A stretch of DNA of 64,000 nt. It comes from Cryptomeria japonica (taxonomy: Eukaryota; Streptophyta; Pinopsida; Cupressales; Cupressaceae). The first letter of the stretch is position 1; the number at the start of each line of letters is the position of its first letter. The stretch covers positions 477,244,900 through 477,308,899 of the forward strand of contig NC_081406.1 in the NCBI RefSeq assembly GCF_030272615.1. Reading direction: 5' to 3'. The notes under the pieces were generated by a model, which made no database searches, had not been told where the DNA came from, and saw only the letters and a program-made list of their open reading frames with translations. A program made the translations under genes and the position numbers. Positions 35,572-47,713 of the stretch are shown in pieces.

Positions 35572-36315
35572 CAACAAGTGAAAATGCATCATTAAAAAAA
35601 TGAATAGACGAGAAAAAGGAGACCGATGCCAAATTAAAGTAGAACATTTTTGAAGAATGCAAGAAGGACTAATTAACTGCCCATGACAACCACCAAACTA
35701 AACCCTAATCAATCAAAAACTTGTAGAGTAAAAACAATTCGCAGGAAAATGAGGACCTAAAAACAAAAGAGAAGAAAATTACAGAAATCATTTTGATTTA
35801 ATAAATTACAAATTGGGTTAACATTACAAGAATATGAAAATTGGATATGATCCTTACATTCAATAAATTACAAATTAGGTTAACATTAGAGAAATAAACC
35901 TCTTGTAGGTGGTCAAAATAGTGCACCTCAACTAGCTCTATTGCACCTCTTGTAGGCAGTCAATATAGCGCACCTCAACCAACTCTATTGCATTCAACAA
36001 ATGCACTTTGTAGATAGTTGAACTCAACCAATGACAAATGATACCTAATAAAGAAAGGAAAACAAACAAAAAAAGTAGAGGCCTGTCAGATTAAAAAAAT
36101 TCCAAACTGTTTTTAAAGATTGGACTATTGAGATGACTTTAAATGTTTTTAAACAATTGCAGTTGATGGATTTGTTGAAGGTTTTATCTTTCACCCAATT
36201 TAAAATTTCTATTATGTCATTGAATACTTAAAACAACCTTACAGATAAAATAAACATTTAACAAATGCTAAAGCATATAAACTATTTCCTATTTGCTAGC
36301 ATAGTAAGGGCACCA
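35572..36315. other. Intergenic stretch with dispersed-repeat fragments
   Basis: No gene. 35690-35800 is a member of the AAACTAAACCCTAATCAA ... GAAAATGAGGACC family also found at 8985, 39533 and 40125. Two short segments with TAGGTGGTCAAAATAGTGCA and TAGGCAGTCAATATAGCGCA (35900-36000) are local repeats. Confidence 0.5.
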
Positions 36316-37611
36316 TTTGCACAAAAATAATATAATTAGGAGTTTGTTTACAAAGACCATGCATTCGGCAGTCTGAGAGTCGTTTATAGTGGAATAGAAT
36401 AATGGTAAGGAGACTTTGTTTTTTTAATGGATTGAAAAAAAGACAATTGATTACAAGAAACTTTGAATAGCAATTTCAAAACCAATAAAGGTGTGCACGC
36501 AGATTCCTCTAAACTCTTGGAGATTTCTAAAGAAATCACCAAACCTAAAGTTGAGCAGATTAATCACAGGAGACTAATCGGCTTAGAAATGTAGAAAACA
36601 ATTCACATAGCACTACTATTTTGGAAATAAACTCATAACTAAGGTCCATAATTATCTATGATTGGCCTCTGCTTAAATCAATATTGAGTCAACTACTATG
36701 GTATTACAGAGATACTAAAAGAAATACAGGTAATCACCCATCAGATTAAAAAAATTACAAACTGCTTTTAAAGATTGGACTATTTTGGAAATCAACTCGT
36801 AACTAAGGTCCATAATTATCTATGATTGGCCTCTTCTTAAATCAATATTGAGTCAACTACTATGGTATCACCTAGATACTAAAAAAAATATAGGTAGCCA
36901 CTATATATATAATGGGTTTTATGAAAATATTAAGAACATCTAGAGAAACACGATTTGCATTACCAGCACAGTAAGGGAACCATTTGCAAAAAAATAAATA
37001 TAAGTAGGAGTTTGTTTACACAGACCATGCATTTGGCAGTTTGAGAGTCGTTTATAGTAGAATAGCATAATGGTAAGGAGACTTTGTTTGTTTAATGGAT
37101 TGAAAAAAGAATAGATTACAACAAACTCTGAATAGAAATTTCAAAACCAATAGAGGTGTGCACATAGATCCCTCTAAATTGTTGGATATTTCTAAAGAAA
37201 TCACCAAACCTAAAGACTTGAGAAGATTAATCAGAAGAGACTAATTGACTTAAAAATGTAGAAAACAATTGACATAGCGCTACTATTTTGGAAATCAACT
37301 CGTAACTAAGGTCGATAATTATCTATGATTGGCCTCTTCTTAAATCAATATTGAGTCGACTACTATGGTATCACATAGATACTAAAAAAATATATAGGTA
37401 ACCACTATATATATAATGAGTCTTATGAAAATATTAAGAACATTTAGAGCAACATGATTTGCACCCAAATATTGTAATGCCAAACTTTATTATTACCAAT
37501 TTTTTTCTGCATATGGAAATAATCTAATATAGCAATTCTAATTTGAAAGGGGATATAAGATACAAAATGTGTACTCTGTGATCGAATTTCCTCATAGTTT
37601 TGTCTTTATAT

Positions 37612-37797
37612 CTATTCTTCTATATAAAGAATCAAATTTGGGCGTTTGACTAAAATGGGAAAACTATTTAACAAAGTACAATGCAAGGAAATTGTGGTCT
37701 CATAAAACTCACTTGGGGTTGTCTCTTCGCACTTCCTCTTGGTCTCCCAACAACCTTCCCAAGCCTTTTTAATGAGAGTTAAAATAGCGCACCTCAA
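37612..37797 (-). other. Repeated 61-codon frame, copy 1
   Basis: Open frame MRCAILTLIKKAWEGCWETK... in the tail of the tandem unit. Closely similar open frames lie at 39128-39313 and 39687-39878. No family is recognised. The three copies are recent duplicates, so conservation alone is weak evidence of coding. GTGAGTTTTATGAG within it could be a splice donor context, which would make the first half an exon relic. Confidence 0.25.
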
Positions 37798-39127
37798 CCA
37801 TCATGAAACCCTAATAAAGAAAGGAAAACAAACTTTGCACAAAAATAATATGTAGGAGTTTGTTTACACAGGCCATGCATTTGGCAGTCTGAGAGTCGTT
37901 TATAGTGGAATAGCATAATGGTAAGGATACTTTGTTTGTTTAATGGATTGAAAAAAATACAATAGATTACAACAAACTTTGAATAGCAATTTCAAAACCA
38001 ATAGAGGTGTGCATGCAGATTCCTCTAAACTCTTGAAGATTTATAAAGAAATCACCAAACCTAAAGTTGAGCAGATTAATCATAGGAGACTAATCGACTT
38101 AGAAATGTAGAAAACAATTCACATGGAGCTACTATTTTGGAAATCAACTCGTAACTAAGGTCCATAATTATCTTTGATTGGCCTCTTCTTAAATTAATAT
38201 TGAGTCTACTAATATGGTATCACAAAGATACTAAAAAAAATACAGGTAACCACGTGTCAGATTAAAAAAATTACAAACTATTTTTAAAGATTGGACTATT
38301 TTGGAAATCAACTCATAACTAAGGTCCATAATTTTCTATGATTGGCCTCTTCTTAAATCATTATTGAGTCGACTACTATGGTATCACTGAGATACTAAAA
38401 AAACTACAGGTAACAATTATATATATAATGGGTCTTATGAAAATATTAAGAACATCTAGAGCAACATGATTTGCATTACCAACACAATAAGGGCACCATT
38501 TGCACAAAAAAAATATAAGTAGGAGTTTGTTTACAAAGACCATGCATTTGGCAGTTTGAGAGTCATTTATAGTGGAATAGCATAATGGTAAGGATACTTT
38601 GTTTGTTTAATGGATTGAAAAAAAGACAATAGATTACAACAAACTCTGAATAGCAATTTCAAAACCAATAGAGGTGTGCACACAAATTCCTCTAAACTCT
38701 TGGAAATTTATAAATAAATCACCAAACCTAAAGACTTGAGCAGATTAATCACAAGAGACTAATCGACTTAGAAATAAAGAAAACAATTCACATAGCGCTA
38801 CTCTTTTGGAAATCAACTCGTAACTAAGGTCCATAATTATCTATGATTGGCCTCTTCTTAAATCAATATTGAGTCGACTACTATGGTATCATAGAGATAC
38901 TAAAAAAATACAGGTAACCACTATATATATAATGGGTCTTATGAAAATATTAAGAACATTTAGAGCAACATGATTTGCACCCAAATATTGTAATGCCAAA
39001 CTTTATTATTACCAATTTTTTTCTGCATATGGAAATAATCTAATATAGCAATTCTAATTTGAAAGGGGATATAAGATACAAAATGTGTACTCTGTGATCG
39101 AATTTCCTCATAGTTTTGTCTTTATAT

Positions 39128-39313
39128 CTATTCTTCTATATAAAGAATCAAATTTGGGCATTTGACTAAAATGGGAAAACTATTTAACAAACTACAATGC
39201 AAGGAAATTGTGGTCTCATAAAACTCACCTAAGGTTGTCTCTTCGCACTTCCTCTTGGTCTCCCAATGACCTTCCCAAGCCTTGTTAATGAGGGTCAAAA
39301 TAGTGCACCTCAA
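39128..39313 (-). other. Repeated 61-codon frame, copy 2
   Basis: MRCTILTLINKAWEGHWETK..., same length as copy 1 with a handful of substitutions and no stop. Function unknown. Confidence 0.25.
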
Positions 39314-39599
39314 CCAACATGAAACCCTAATAAAGAAAGGAAAACAAATAAAAGTTGCAGCGGGCCATTAGATTAAAAAAAATAGATTAAAAAAATTACA
39401 AACTGTAAACCTTTGCACTGACTGAATGCCAAAAAACCCTAATCAAAAACCTTTGTAGGTGGTCAAAATAAATCACCTCCATGTGACTTGCACATTGATG
39501 CATGAACTCACCAAATGCATAGACTGAACGACAAACTAAACCCTAATCAATCGAAAAGTTGCAGAGTAAAAACAATTCACAGGAAACTAAGGACCGAAA

Positions 39600-39905
39600 A
39601 TCATCTAATATAGCAATTATAATTTGGAAGGGGGTATAAGATACAAAATGTGTATACTGTGATCAAATTTCCTCATAGTTTTGTCTTTATATCAATTCTT
39701 CTAAATAAAGAATCAGATTTGGGCGTTTGAATAAAACGAGAAAACTATTTAACAAAGTACAATACAAGGAAATTGTGGTCTCATAAAACTCACCCGTGAA
39801 TGTCTCTTCCCACTTCCTCTTGGTCTCCCAGTGACCTTCTAAAGCCTTGTTGATGAGGGTCAAAATAGCGCACCTCAACCAACATGAAACCCTAAAAAAG
39901 AAAGG
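39600..39905 (+). repeat. Third, partial copy of the tandem-unit tail
   Basis: Begins near ATCTAATATAGCAATTATAA and repeats only the tail of the 1.5-kb unit, including a third version of the small frame at 39687-39878 (-) that is two codons longer. It is more diverged from the other two than they are from each other. Confidence 0.75.
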
Positions 39906-40460
39906 AAAACAAACAAAAATTGCAGCGGCCCGTTTGATTTAAAGAATTACAAACTATAAACCTTTGCACTGACCGAATGCCAAAAAACCCTAATAAAAAA
40001 CCTTTGTAGGTGGTCAAAATAAATCACCTACATGCAACTTGCAGACAGATGCACAAACTCACCAAATGCATAGACTGAATGACAAAATAAAAGCCAAGAC
40101 TTGCAAACAGATGCACACATGGCAAACTAAACCCTAATCAACTGAAAAAAAAATTGTAGACAGATGCATGCACGACAAACTAAACCCTAATCAACTGAAA
40201 AATTGCAGAGAAAAAACACTTCATAGGCAAATGAGGACCGAAAAACAAAAGAGAAGAAAGTTACAGATTAGGGTTAACGGGTTTTCATTTCACATCACTT
40301 ACCATTCACCACTTCTTCAAGATACGTGCAAGGGACACACATCACAATCTAAGGAAAACAACGAAGAACCCACCTGCCAATCGCTGGGAAAAGTGACCGG
40401 TCACCGGAAAGCAACACTTGCCAGATCGTCTTACACTTTGACGGGCAAAAGCCCCCACTA
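39906..40460. repeat. Cluster of AAACTAAACCCTAATCAA-family fragments
   Basis: Several overlapping copies of short segments (AAACTAAACCCTAATCAACT near 40126 and 40179; GACAGATGCA several times). The nominal frame 40168-40461 shows no conserved domain. Confidence 0.5.
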
Positions 40461-41780
40461 AAAGTCTATCAACTTAATTAAATATATTTGGAAATTTAGA
40501 TGTTTGGTAGGGCCTTATCACACTCCTTTTCTCCCTTGGAGATATAAATTCAAACCATTTGCTACAACCTCTTAACTCAAATTATGCTTATAGCTACCTC
40601 TATAATAGATCAAGTCAATAATGATGCTATGTGGGTGCACACAAAAGATCTTGTAATTGAACTCAACAACAAATGGAGACTATGTGCAACTAGATCCATC
40701 TAATATTGATGGAAACTTGATATCTTAGAGAGGGAAGGTGTTTGACTTGTCCTACTACTTTCATTGATTAAGCACGATCTATTACCAACTTCAACCTTTT
40801 TAGTTGGGTGGTGTTCAACTTGCTACAATTTCATAATGTGGAGATTATGTTTCTTGCTAAGATCTAGTTTATTGTGGCTCCTTTGTTGGTTGCTACAATC
40901 ATTTTTATTTATTTTCTATGTAATTTCTACTATTGGTTGCTACAACTGTCTCAGTGTCTTTTCTACAACTATCTCTATGCATTTGCTACAATTGGGTTTC
41001 TATAGCTAATTATGTATTTCTAGACTAATTCCCTAATTTTTATCTTCTTCTAATTGAAAAAGTGTCATTTTTTTAGTCTATGAAGAATAGGGAGTGAGTT
41101 GGTTTGTACACCTAAGTTGTAGTGGTGGAGAGCTTGTATTCTTTAAAGAGGTCACAAGTTCAAGGTTATAGGGGGTAGGGTATGTATGCCTCATTTCTAG
41201 CACCGTTAGATATTTTCTGTGTGGAGTACGGGGTAGTCCCATATTACTATAAGCCATCTGTACCCAAAAATAGATCATCCAATATTGTGGACTATAAAAG
41301 GATTGATTTCCATTTCCACACCCCTGTTTGTGATATGGATCATTGAGTGTGATATAAAATGTCGATTATAAGAAAAAATTTACATGCTTCAAATCAAAAG
41401 GGCTCTTTGTACAAGTATTATTATTTTAGATTTAAATTATTTGATACTATCATTAATCATTTTATAGAGAAGCATCTTATTTGATTTTAAATCTTATTAC
41501 TAAACAAATGCAACCTTGATAACATTAGAGTGTTGACTTGATTTGAAATCTAATTGTATATATTTTTTATTTTTAATGAAGTTGGATGGAATTAGTTGTT
41601 TGTTAGAGTAAATCTATATAGAATATTTGGAGCGACTCTGGTGTGAGGAACATACATCATGTGTTTATGTGACAATTTTTGGTGGACTTTTAATAGTTTG
41701 TAATTAGGGATTATCATTTTGATTGAGGTATTTTGTGAGTTGAAGGCTTATACTTGGTTCTTCTCTTTCCTTTTCTTTGA
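40461..41780. other. Intergenic stretch, no gene seen
   Basis: AT-rich. No coding segment or repeat family is recognised. Short open frames here lack conserved motifs. Confidence 0.35.
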
Positions 41781-41784
41781 AGGT

Positions 41785-43321
41785 CTATCTTATTTTTTAA
41801 TTAATTAAGCTGGGAAATGCCACAAAACCTTATATCGAGACATAGTTGAACCAACAAACCATAGAAACAAACAAAGAACAACAAAAAGCACTGGTAAAAA
41901 CTACTAGGCCAAACCTAATAGAAAAACACCCCCACTCCCCAACCAAAATAAAAAAACAAACAAACAACAACCATAAGGAAACATAGAGGAAATCAACCTT
42001 TGTAGTTCTCAACTAGGGAGGTCCAATCACTTATCATCTTTAAGGTATCATCACAGTTGGCATCACTACTGGTATGTTGATCCTTATTCCTCATTATCTT
42101 CTTTTTAGAGGAATTAGTATACTCTTCCTTAATGTACTTGTGTTTGTTGAGTTCAACTTGAAAGAGTAATCACACTATAGATAGCCTCCCTCATCATATC
42201 ATCAATGAGTTGCACCATCTAATTCATGGATTTATGCATGTTTATGAGCTTCTTTTAGTAAGTCTACAAAATGTCATACAAATTGTTCCACCTATCATTA
42301 CAACTTTCACAAATGTGGTTCTTGGTAGACATTTCCTCAAGCATGTCCAACATGTTTTAAAACACATTCAAGGTTTCATTAACCTTAATAAGGTTCTCCC
42401 TATCTTGATCTTTCAATAGTCATCCTCATCATTGTTATCATTCCCCATTTATTCAATATTTATATCTTTCTCCTATTGTGCATTTTAATGACATGAAGAA
42501 GTTGTGAAATAGTGGTATTTCACACATTTCTTCTTAAGGTTTTTAAAGAATAAACCCAATTATCTTTCAACCCCAAAATCATGAGACCATCATTTGAATT
42601 AGTGGGACAAAAAAATAAGTATTACCTCTCATGCTTAACATCTGCATTAATGATTTTAAGAATTGAAGTCAAAAGATTAATCATCATTGTCCAAAAAGTC
42701 CATTTTTAACAATTTGAGCTCATATTGGCCATCCCACCCACATCTCTATTGCCTTCATGGAAAATATGAACCACTTCATACTTACTAAATTTATTTATGG
42801 TATTTCTAATACTATTAACATAACCTTTTATTTTGCATGGTGAGGAAACATTTTAATTAGAAAGACCAATAATGAGCTTAGAGTTACTTTCAATAGCAAT
42901 TTGTTGAAAACCTTAGTGTATAGCTTTGTTTATCCCCCACAATAAGGCAATGGATTTTGCTTCATTATTAAATTTAACATCTATACATTTGACATATCTT
43001 AATAAAATTACCTTGATCACCCTAAGAAGTCCCATTGAAGAAGTTTTGCTAGAGTTCCCTAGCAACAATCCAAATTTAGCTTCACCCACCCTTTGGAAAC
43101 TTTATTTTTTATGCTTCCTAATTGATTTCCTATTGAAAACAACATTTAAAATATTCTTATAGATGTCACATGATTGCAGTTTATAAATATTATTTGTTTA
43201 TTCAATGTTCACCACAAATATAGCATCCTTACTAGCATAAAAAAAATATATATATATTTTTTTTTCCAAATCCCCCAAGAAATATGAAGATTAGTTTTCC
43301 TCCATAACTCTCTACTCTAAG
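41785..43321 (-). mobile_element. LINE A, 3' part: RNase H domain and 3' end
   Basis: Minus-strand remnant of a non-LTR retrotransposon. 43110 to about 42720 reads, across frames, as the RNase H-like domain found at the C-terminus of plant LINE ORF2: a WVKLNLD start, NNEAKSIALLWGINKAIH, IAIESNSKLIIGLS, then KYEVVHIFHEGNRD. Sequence from 43310 towards 43250 (WRKTNLHISWGIWK) is the typical link between zf-RVT and RNase H. The 3' tail runs to about 41785 with T-rich and G-rich stretches. Several stops are present. The 5' continuation is at 52680-53515, separated by the TIR element. Confidence 0.82.
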
Positions 43322-43362
43322 TGGGTATGTGCACAAAGATGGTGGTCAGAAAAGTGGACACC
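43322..43362 (+). repeat. Left terminal inverted repeat
   Basis: TGGGTATGTGCACAAAGATG, then GTGGTCAG and AAAGTGGACACC. About 85% alike to the reverse complement of 52630-52679 if an insertion of about 9 bases (GGGGGGTAT type) in the right copy is allowed. Confidence 0.8.
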
Positions 43363-43384
43363 ACCCAAAAAAAACATGAAAAAA

Positions 43385-43570
43385 CAAGCAGCGTGTACGC
43401 ACTTAGGTTCGTTGTTCCCAAGCCTAAAAAAGGTAGCGTGTATGCGTTGCTTCTAGGAAAGTGAGCGCGTATGCGCTACTTTTAGGAAAGTGAGCATGTA
43501 CGCACTAATTATAGGAAAGTGAGTGCATACGCGCTCATAAGCCCTAAAGGACCACGTACACGGTACCTAC
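43385..43570 (+). repeat. Left subterminal array (GCGTGTACGCGCT motif)
   Basis: About six copies of a 13-14 bp palindrome-like motif (AGCGTGTACGCACT, AGCGTGTATGCGTT, AGCGCGTATGCGCT, AGCATGTACGCACT, AGTGCATACGCGCT, CACGTACACGGT), the middle ones spaced about 33 bp by TAGGAAAGTG. The arrangement resembles transposase-binding subterminal repeats of CACTA/Spm elements. Confidence 0.75.
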
Positions 43571-43683
43571 CAAAAATGTTTTTTAAAAAAAACTGGGTCT
43601 TATTTTCCTATGACAACCACGTTTCTTTCCCCATTTCCTCTACGAAATCGCAAACGGGGTGCCTCATTTCTCCTCCAGACACT

Positions 43684-46284
43684 ATGGATCAAGGTTAGTT
43701 TTTCTTGATTTTTGTCTTTCTTTCCTGTTTGTTCAATTTGTTTTACGTTTTGAATTTAATTTCATTAATTTTGATTAGGTTTTTTCATTTTTTGTTTGAA
43801 AAACTAGATTCTGATAATCCACAACAAGAACAACAAAATGCACCTCCTAAAAACCCACAAGATACACCCCTAATTCCTCCTTTTGACCGCACACCTAAAA
43901 CACAGGAGCAATACATTAATCAGTTAGGGTAAATACGTCTAAAATAAATAGACTGGTTGATAAATTGAAAACATCCGAACTTGAGCATCATAAATCCCTC
44001 GCCACTAGCCTAGAAACATTAGCTAGTGGTGCCATAGTTGTTTCCACACAAATTACAAAATGGTGAAACTTTAGGGATAGGTGTCATCAATACTATGCTG
44101 ATGGGTTATCATATGATGGAGTGAAAAACAAAAATATTAGTAAACAACAAATATGTGCCCTTTTTGTTGATCCTAAAAATGGTCAGTCATTACCTCTTAA
44201 TGCAAAGTGGTTTCCCATACATTGGTGTACTAATGTGCAGATGAAGAATCTTTTTTGGTAGAGGTGGTGGATGGTCTTTGATGATCCACCTTGTAATAAT
44301 TATGAGGTGCCATTGTATTTTTTGAGAAAAGTATACTGTGAGTTTGTGCTCAATGTGCGGCCAAACTATTTTGACATGAGAGAGTTCCATGGTAGAGGTG
44401 ACGGCTCTGCCCAAGATAGACCTAAAGCCCATAGGCAAGTAGCCCTGGAGAGTCATCGCCCCCTAGAACCCAAACCCAAGGTGCATTAGTCTGTCCTAGT
44501 AGAGATGAAAGAGTCGATGGAGCTATAGACTCTTCAAGCAGCCACAACATTGACTGGTTCTATCATCCAACATGGGACGTTGTTAGCACACCCTATTGTA
44601 CTGGATGATGAGCCATTAGTTGCTCCAGGTGGCGACAAAGAGCCCATTAAACATATATGTGTCAGTTGCTCGGGGATATACTCAAGGATAGATGATGCGG
44701 CTAGTACCGATGGATCCATATCTCATTCATGCATGATTTGCGGGAGTAGAGGTCAGGCCCGCACGACTAAGGATTTGGCACTGATAGATGAGTTGATGGA
44801 CATGGTGTTTGCCCATCAGTGACAGACATAGGTGTGTTGATTTGAATTCATAGCATTTTATTTATCAGTCACTTTAAATTTTTCATTACATAAATGAATT
44901 TTCATTTATACATCGATTTAAATTGAGACAAATAATATGCATTTCAGGATGCAGCAGTGGTATCCCATACTCCTCCCACAGTTACTACAGCTGCAACTTC
45001 AATGCCTAAGGTATAAATTTTCTAACATGTTAAAATAGAATAGTACACTTTGAATTCAAAAATATTACAAGATATACTAACTATCTTTAATGCATGGTCC
45101 AATTTTTGGTTTGTAGGTGTTGACAGAGGACCAAATGTCCCAGATTGATGACATCATGCTCTCAGCAATCGATTTTGGCCTACAAGACTATACGGTATCA
45201 TATTGTGTACAACCCTTTTTATGTATTGTTTTGATGGAATATGCAAGTCATTTCATTTTAGATTTTTTAAATTATGTTTAATATATTATCTGTACTAATA
45301 TCTCATGTTAATTTTGTTTTTTTTAGGGTACCCCCTTCACGTCTAGGCCTCATCCTAAGAAAAAGAATTCTTCGAAGACACCAAAACGTGGGAAGAAGTT
45401 AATTGAACACATTTTTAGTTGTACAATTGTTTGAAAATATTGAAATCAAGTATTAGTTGGGGTTTGTAGATTGATTAGTGTTTTTTTGTCTATTTTACAT
45501 GTACAACAACCATTGAGCTATGTGGATTTGTTGAATGCACCTGATTCACCCGCGGATCAATAGAGGGCAGAGGTATGTATCTCTACTTTATTTTTTTGTC
45601 ATGATTATATGCATGCGTACATGTAAAATTGTGATATATTAAAATCTTATAATTTTTTCATACAGGAAATATCCATAGCTTCTTCATCAATGGTGAGCCC
45701 TCCTCCGTGCACTGGAGAAGCATCTCAGGATCCGGTACACTTTTGTTTGATATATTACATTAATTGTTTTTAACCTACAATACTTATAATTATATTAATT
45801 GTATTTAATCTTTGATCATTTTTTGTATAGGTAAAAGCGACAATTTCTCCATCGATGGTGAGCCATCCTCAGTCCATTGGAGAAGCATCTCAGGCACCGG
45901 TACATCATTGTTCTTTATATTATAGCTTTTAAGTTTCTTTTGATGTATTTATGTTAGTACATTGTATTAATTGTACATTTAATCTATAATAGACCCCTTC
46001 ACGATACGGTCATAATGTGGATCCTTTTAAGTATGTCTTCAAGAAAACTCCTAAGAGTGACAAGGAGAGGAGAGCAAAGACATTAGCTCTGAGATCACTC
46101 GATGAGGTAATCTACATTTCAATTGCAAAGGAATTATAGTTAAATGCATAGTTATGTTGTTAATTGTGAACTATTTTCTACAAAAGAATTCTAACTTGGC
46201 TTTTGAATTGTGGTTTTGCAGCCATCTACAAAGCCGCGTACTGCATCTAAGAGGCTCGATTTTGATGATCCACCACAAGTTTAG
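43684..46284 (+). pseudogene. Multi-exon gene of the TIR element (unknown)
   Basis: Ten proposed exons: 43684-43693 (ATGGATCAAG), 43808-44831, 44948-45010, 45117-45194, 45327 to about 45419, one ending 45572, 45666-45734, 45831-45899, 45993-46106 and 46222-46284 (TAG). Exons 3, 4, 7, 8, 9 and 10 are whole-codon exons with clean AG/GT borders. Exon 2 carries a coiled region (KINRLVDKLKTSELEHHKSL), a Trp/aromatic-rich core (NAKWFPIHWCTNVQMKNLFW) and a CVSC...CMIC pair that may bind zinc. Exons 7 and 8 are duplicates (MVSxPxxxGEASQxP). The C-terminus is basic (KKTPKSDKERRAK). One frameshift near 43931 and stops near 44062, 44258, 44487 and 44527 break exon 2. Probably an element-encoded DNA-binding or accessory protein; no family is recognised. 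Confidence 0.7.
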
Positions 46285-46458
46285 GATCATATAGTGTTAG
46301 TTTTGGTCATAGAATGACCAATACATGTAGATATATTCTACATTTTTATTGTATATCGATTTGGACATGGCATATGCCACATTTTTGTAATACTTGTATT
46401 GACTTGGCAAACATGCCTTTTTTTGATATATATATATATAAATATTGATAGTTGATCC

Positions 46459-46464
46459 AATAAA
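46459..46464 (+). promoter_or_regulatory. Polyadenylation signal of the multi-exon gene
   Basis: AATAAA about 175 bp after the TAG stop at 46282-46284, in AT-rich sequence. Confidence 0.4.
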
Positions 46465-46466
46465 TG

Positions 46467-46765
46467 TGTATTGAGTTCATTGTTGTGCATTCATTGTATT
46501 TTTTGGCTGTCCTTTTATAAATTTAATTGATCATTTGCGTATGTAATCAACAATATGAATATAAACAACAAAAATATATGATATAAAACATTGCAATCGT
46601 GGAATATGATTTGATAAAATTTCTAAAATGTTGAATTAACCCTTCAAAAATCCTTGTATTCAATTTATTATTGTGTATTCTCTGTATTTGGTGTCTACCC
46701 TTTTATAAATTTAAATGAATATTTTCCTATGTAATCAACAATATGAATATAAACAACAATACGTG
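46467..46765 (+). repeat. Tandem duplication, about 190-bp offset
   Basis: CCTTTTATAAATTTAA ... ATGTAATCAACAATATGAAT and ATAAACAACAA occur at about 46513-46572 and again at about 46697-46760. Noncoding. Confidence 0.7.
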
Positions 46766-46799
46766 TGTTGTGCGAGAGCACCCTCACGATCGCAATGGG

Positions 46800-47520
46800 A
46801 AAATTTTGGTTGTCATGTGCACAAACTGATGTCATGAGAATGCCCGAGTGGGCAGGTTTACGCTAGGCATGCTCCTCTCATGCATCCCAAAGCGCTGGAA
46901 CGTTGAGAGTCATACCCTACTGGTGCGATCTCTCAAGTGCCCTGAGTCCAAAAAATTGTCAAACTTTGATGGACTATTTCTTCCAATCCAGAACACATAT
47001 GATCGATCTATTTGAACCTGTTGGGTCACATGAGGCTCCTCTACAATGGCCTATCTTGGTTTTTGACGACTCAAAGCCATTTTCAATTGGTAGCATTTTT
47101 TTGCCTGCTGCAAAAACCGCTAGTTGCATGCAATGCAAAGTTATAAGATAGGCTAGAATTGATTTGCTTCCTTGTGTGCACAAACCAACATCACAAGAAT
47201 GTTCGGGTGGGAAATTTTATGCTAGGAATGCTCCTCTCATGCATCCCAAAGCGTCAGAACATCGAGAATCATACCCTACCAGCGCAATCTCTCAAGTGCC
47301 CTGAGTCCAAAAAATTGTCAAACTTTGACAGACTGTTTCTTCTAATCTAGGACACATATGATCGATCTGTTCAAACCTTTGGGGTTGCATGAGGATTTTT
47401 TTACAAAGGCCTATCTCAGTTTTTGACGAGTCGGAGCCATTTTCAATTGGTAGCATTTTTCCCCTGCTGTAAAAATCATCTGTTGCATACAATGCAAAGT
47501 TGCAGGATAGGCTAGAGTTG
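46800..47520. repeat. Direct duplication of a 365-bp segment
   Basis: Two adjacent copies, about 46815-47160 and 47180-47520. Shared landmarks include GTGCACAAAC, TGCTCCTCTCATGCATCCCA, AGTGCCCTGAGTCCAAAAAA, CATTTTCAATTGGTAGCATT and AATGCAAAGTT. They lie between the plus-strand gene and the minus-strand first exon, where the rest of the minus gene would be expected. Confidence 0.85.
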
Positions 47521-47540
47521 AGATGTTGAGGATGACATAC

Positions 47541-47646
47541 CTTCTTCTCCCATTGTTCTTGTGTCACGTAATTTCTTCATATGTTGCCTTTGTCTTTCCT
47601 TTTCAGCCTCTCGTTGTTCCATCATTCCTCGCTTGTTCTTTCCCAT
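47541..47646 (-). pseudogene. First exon of a second TIR-element gene (truncated)
   Basis: ATG at 47646 opens a highly charged exon beginning MGKNKRGMMEQREAEKERQR and continuing HMKKLRDTRTMGEEG, ending at a consensus donor (AAG/GTATGT, GT at 47540-47539). The Lys/Arg/Glu-rich composition suggests a nuclear localisation or coiled region. It reads inward from the right end of the element, opposite to the 43684-46284 gene. No downstream exon is recognisable: the 365-bp duplicated segment follows immediately, so the gene seems to be deleted or replaced. Confidence 0.45.
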
Positions 47647-47672
47647 GGTTGATATCGGTTGTCCTAAATAGA

Positions 47673-47678
<6 letters not shown>

Positions 47679-47712
<34 letters not shown>
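47679..47712. repeat. (TA)n microsatellite
   Basis: Short TA dinucleotide run of about 34 bp in AT-rich DNA. Confidence 0.9.

Positions 47713-47713
<1 letters not shown>

Larger units (their letters stand above)
36316..39350 (+). repeat. 1.5-kb segmental tandem duplication (two copies)
   Basis: Copies about 36316-37831 and 37834-39350, offset about 1,516-1,518 bp (TTTGCACAAAAATAATAT at 36316 and 37834; the conserved small ORF at 37612 and 39128). Each copy contains two related sub-units starting TAGGAGTTTGTTTACA and then CATGCATTTGGCAGT (near 36345, 37010, 37850 and 38520) and a distinct tail with GCACCCAAATATTGTAATGC. The segment CAACTCGTAACTAAGGTCC recurs about six times, showing earlier rounds of internal duplication. 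Confidence 0.88.
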
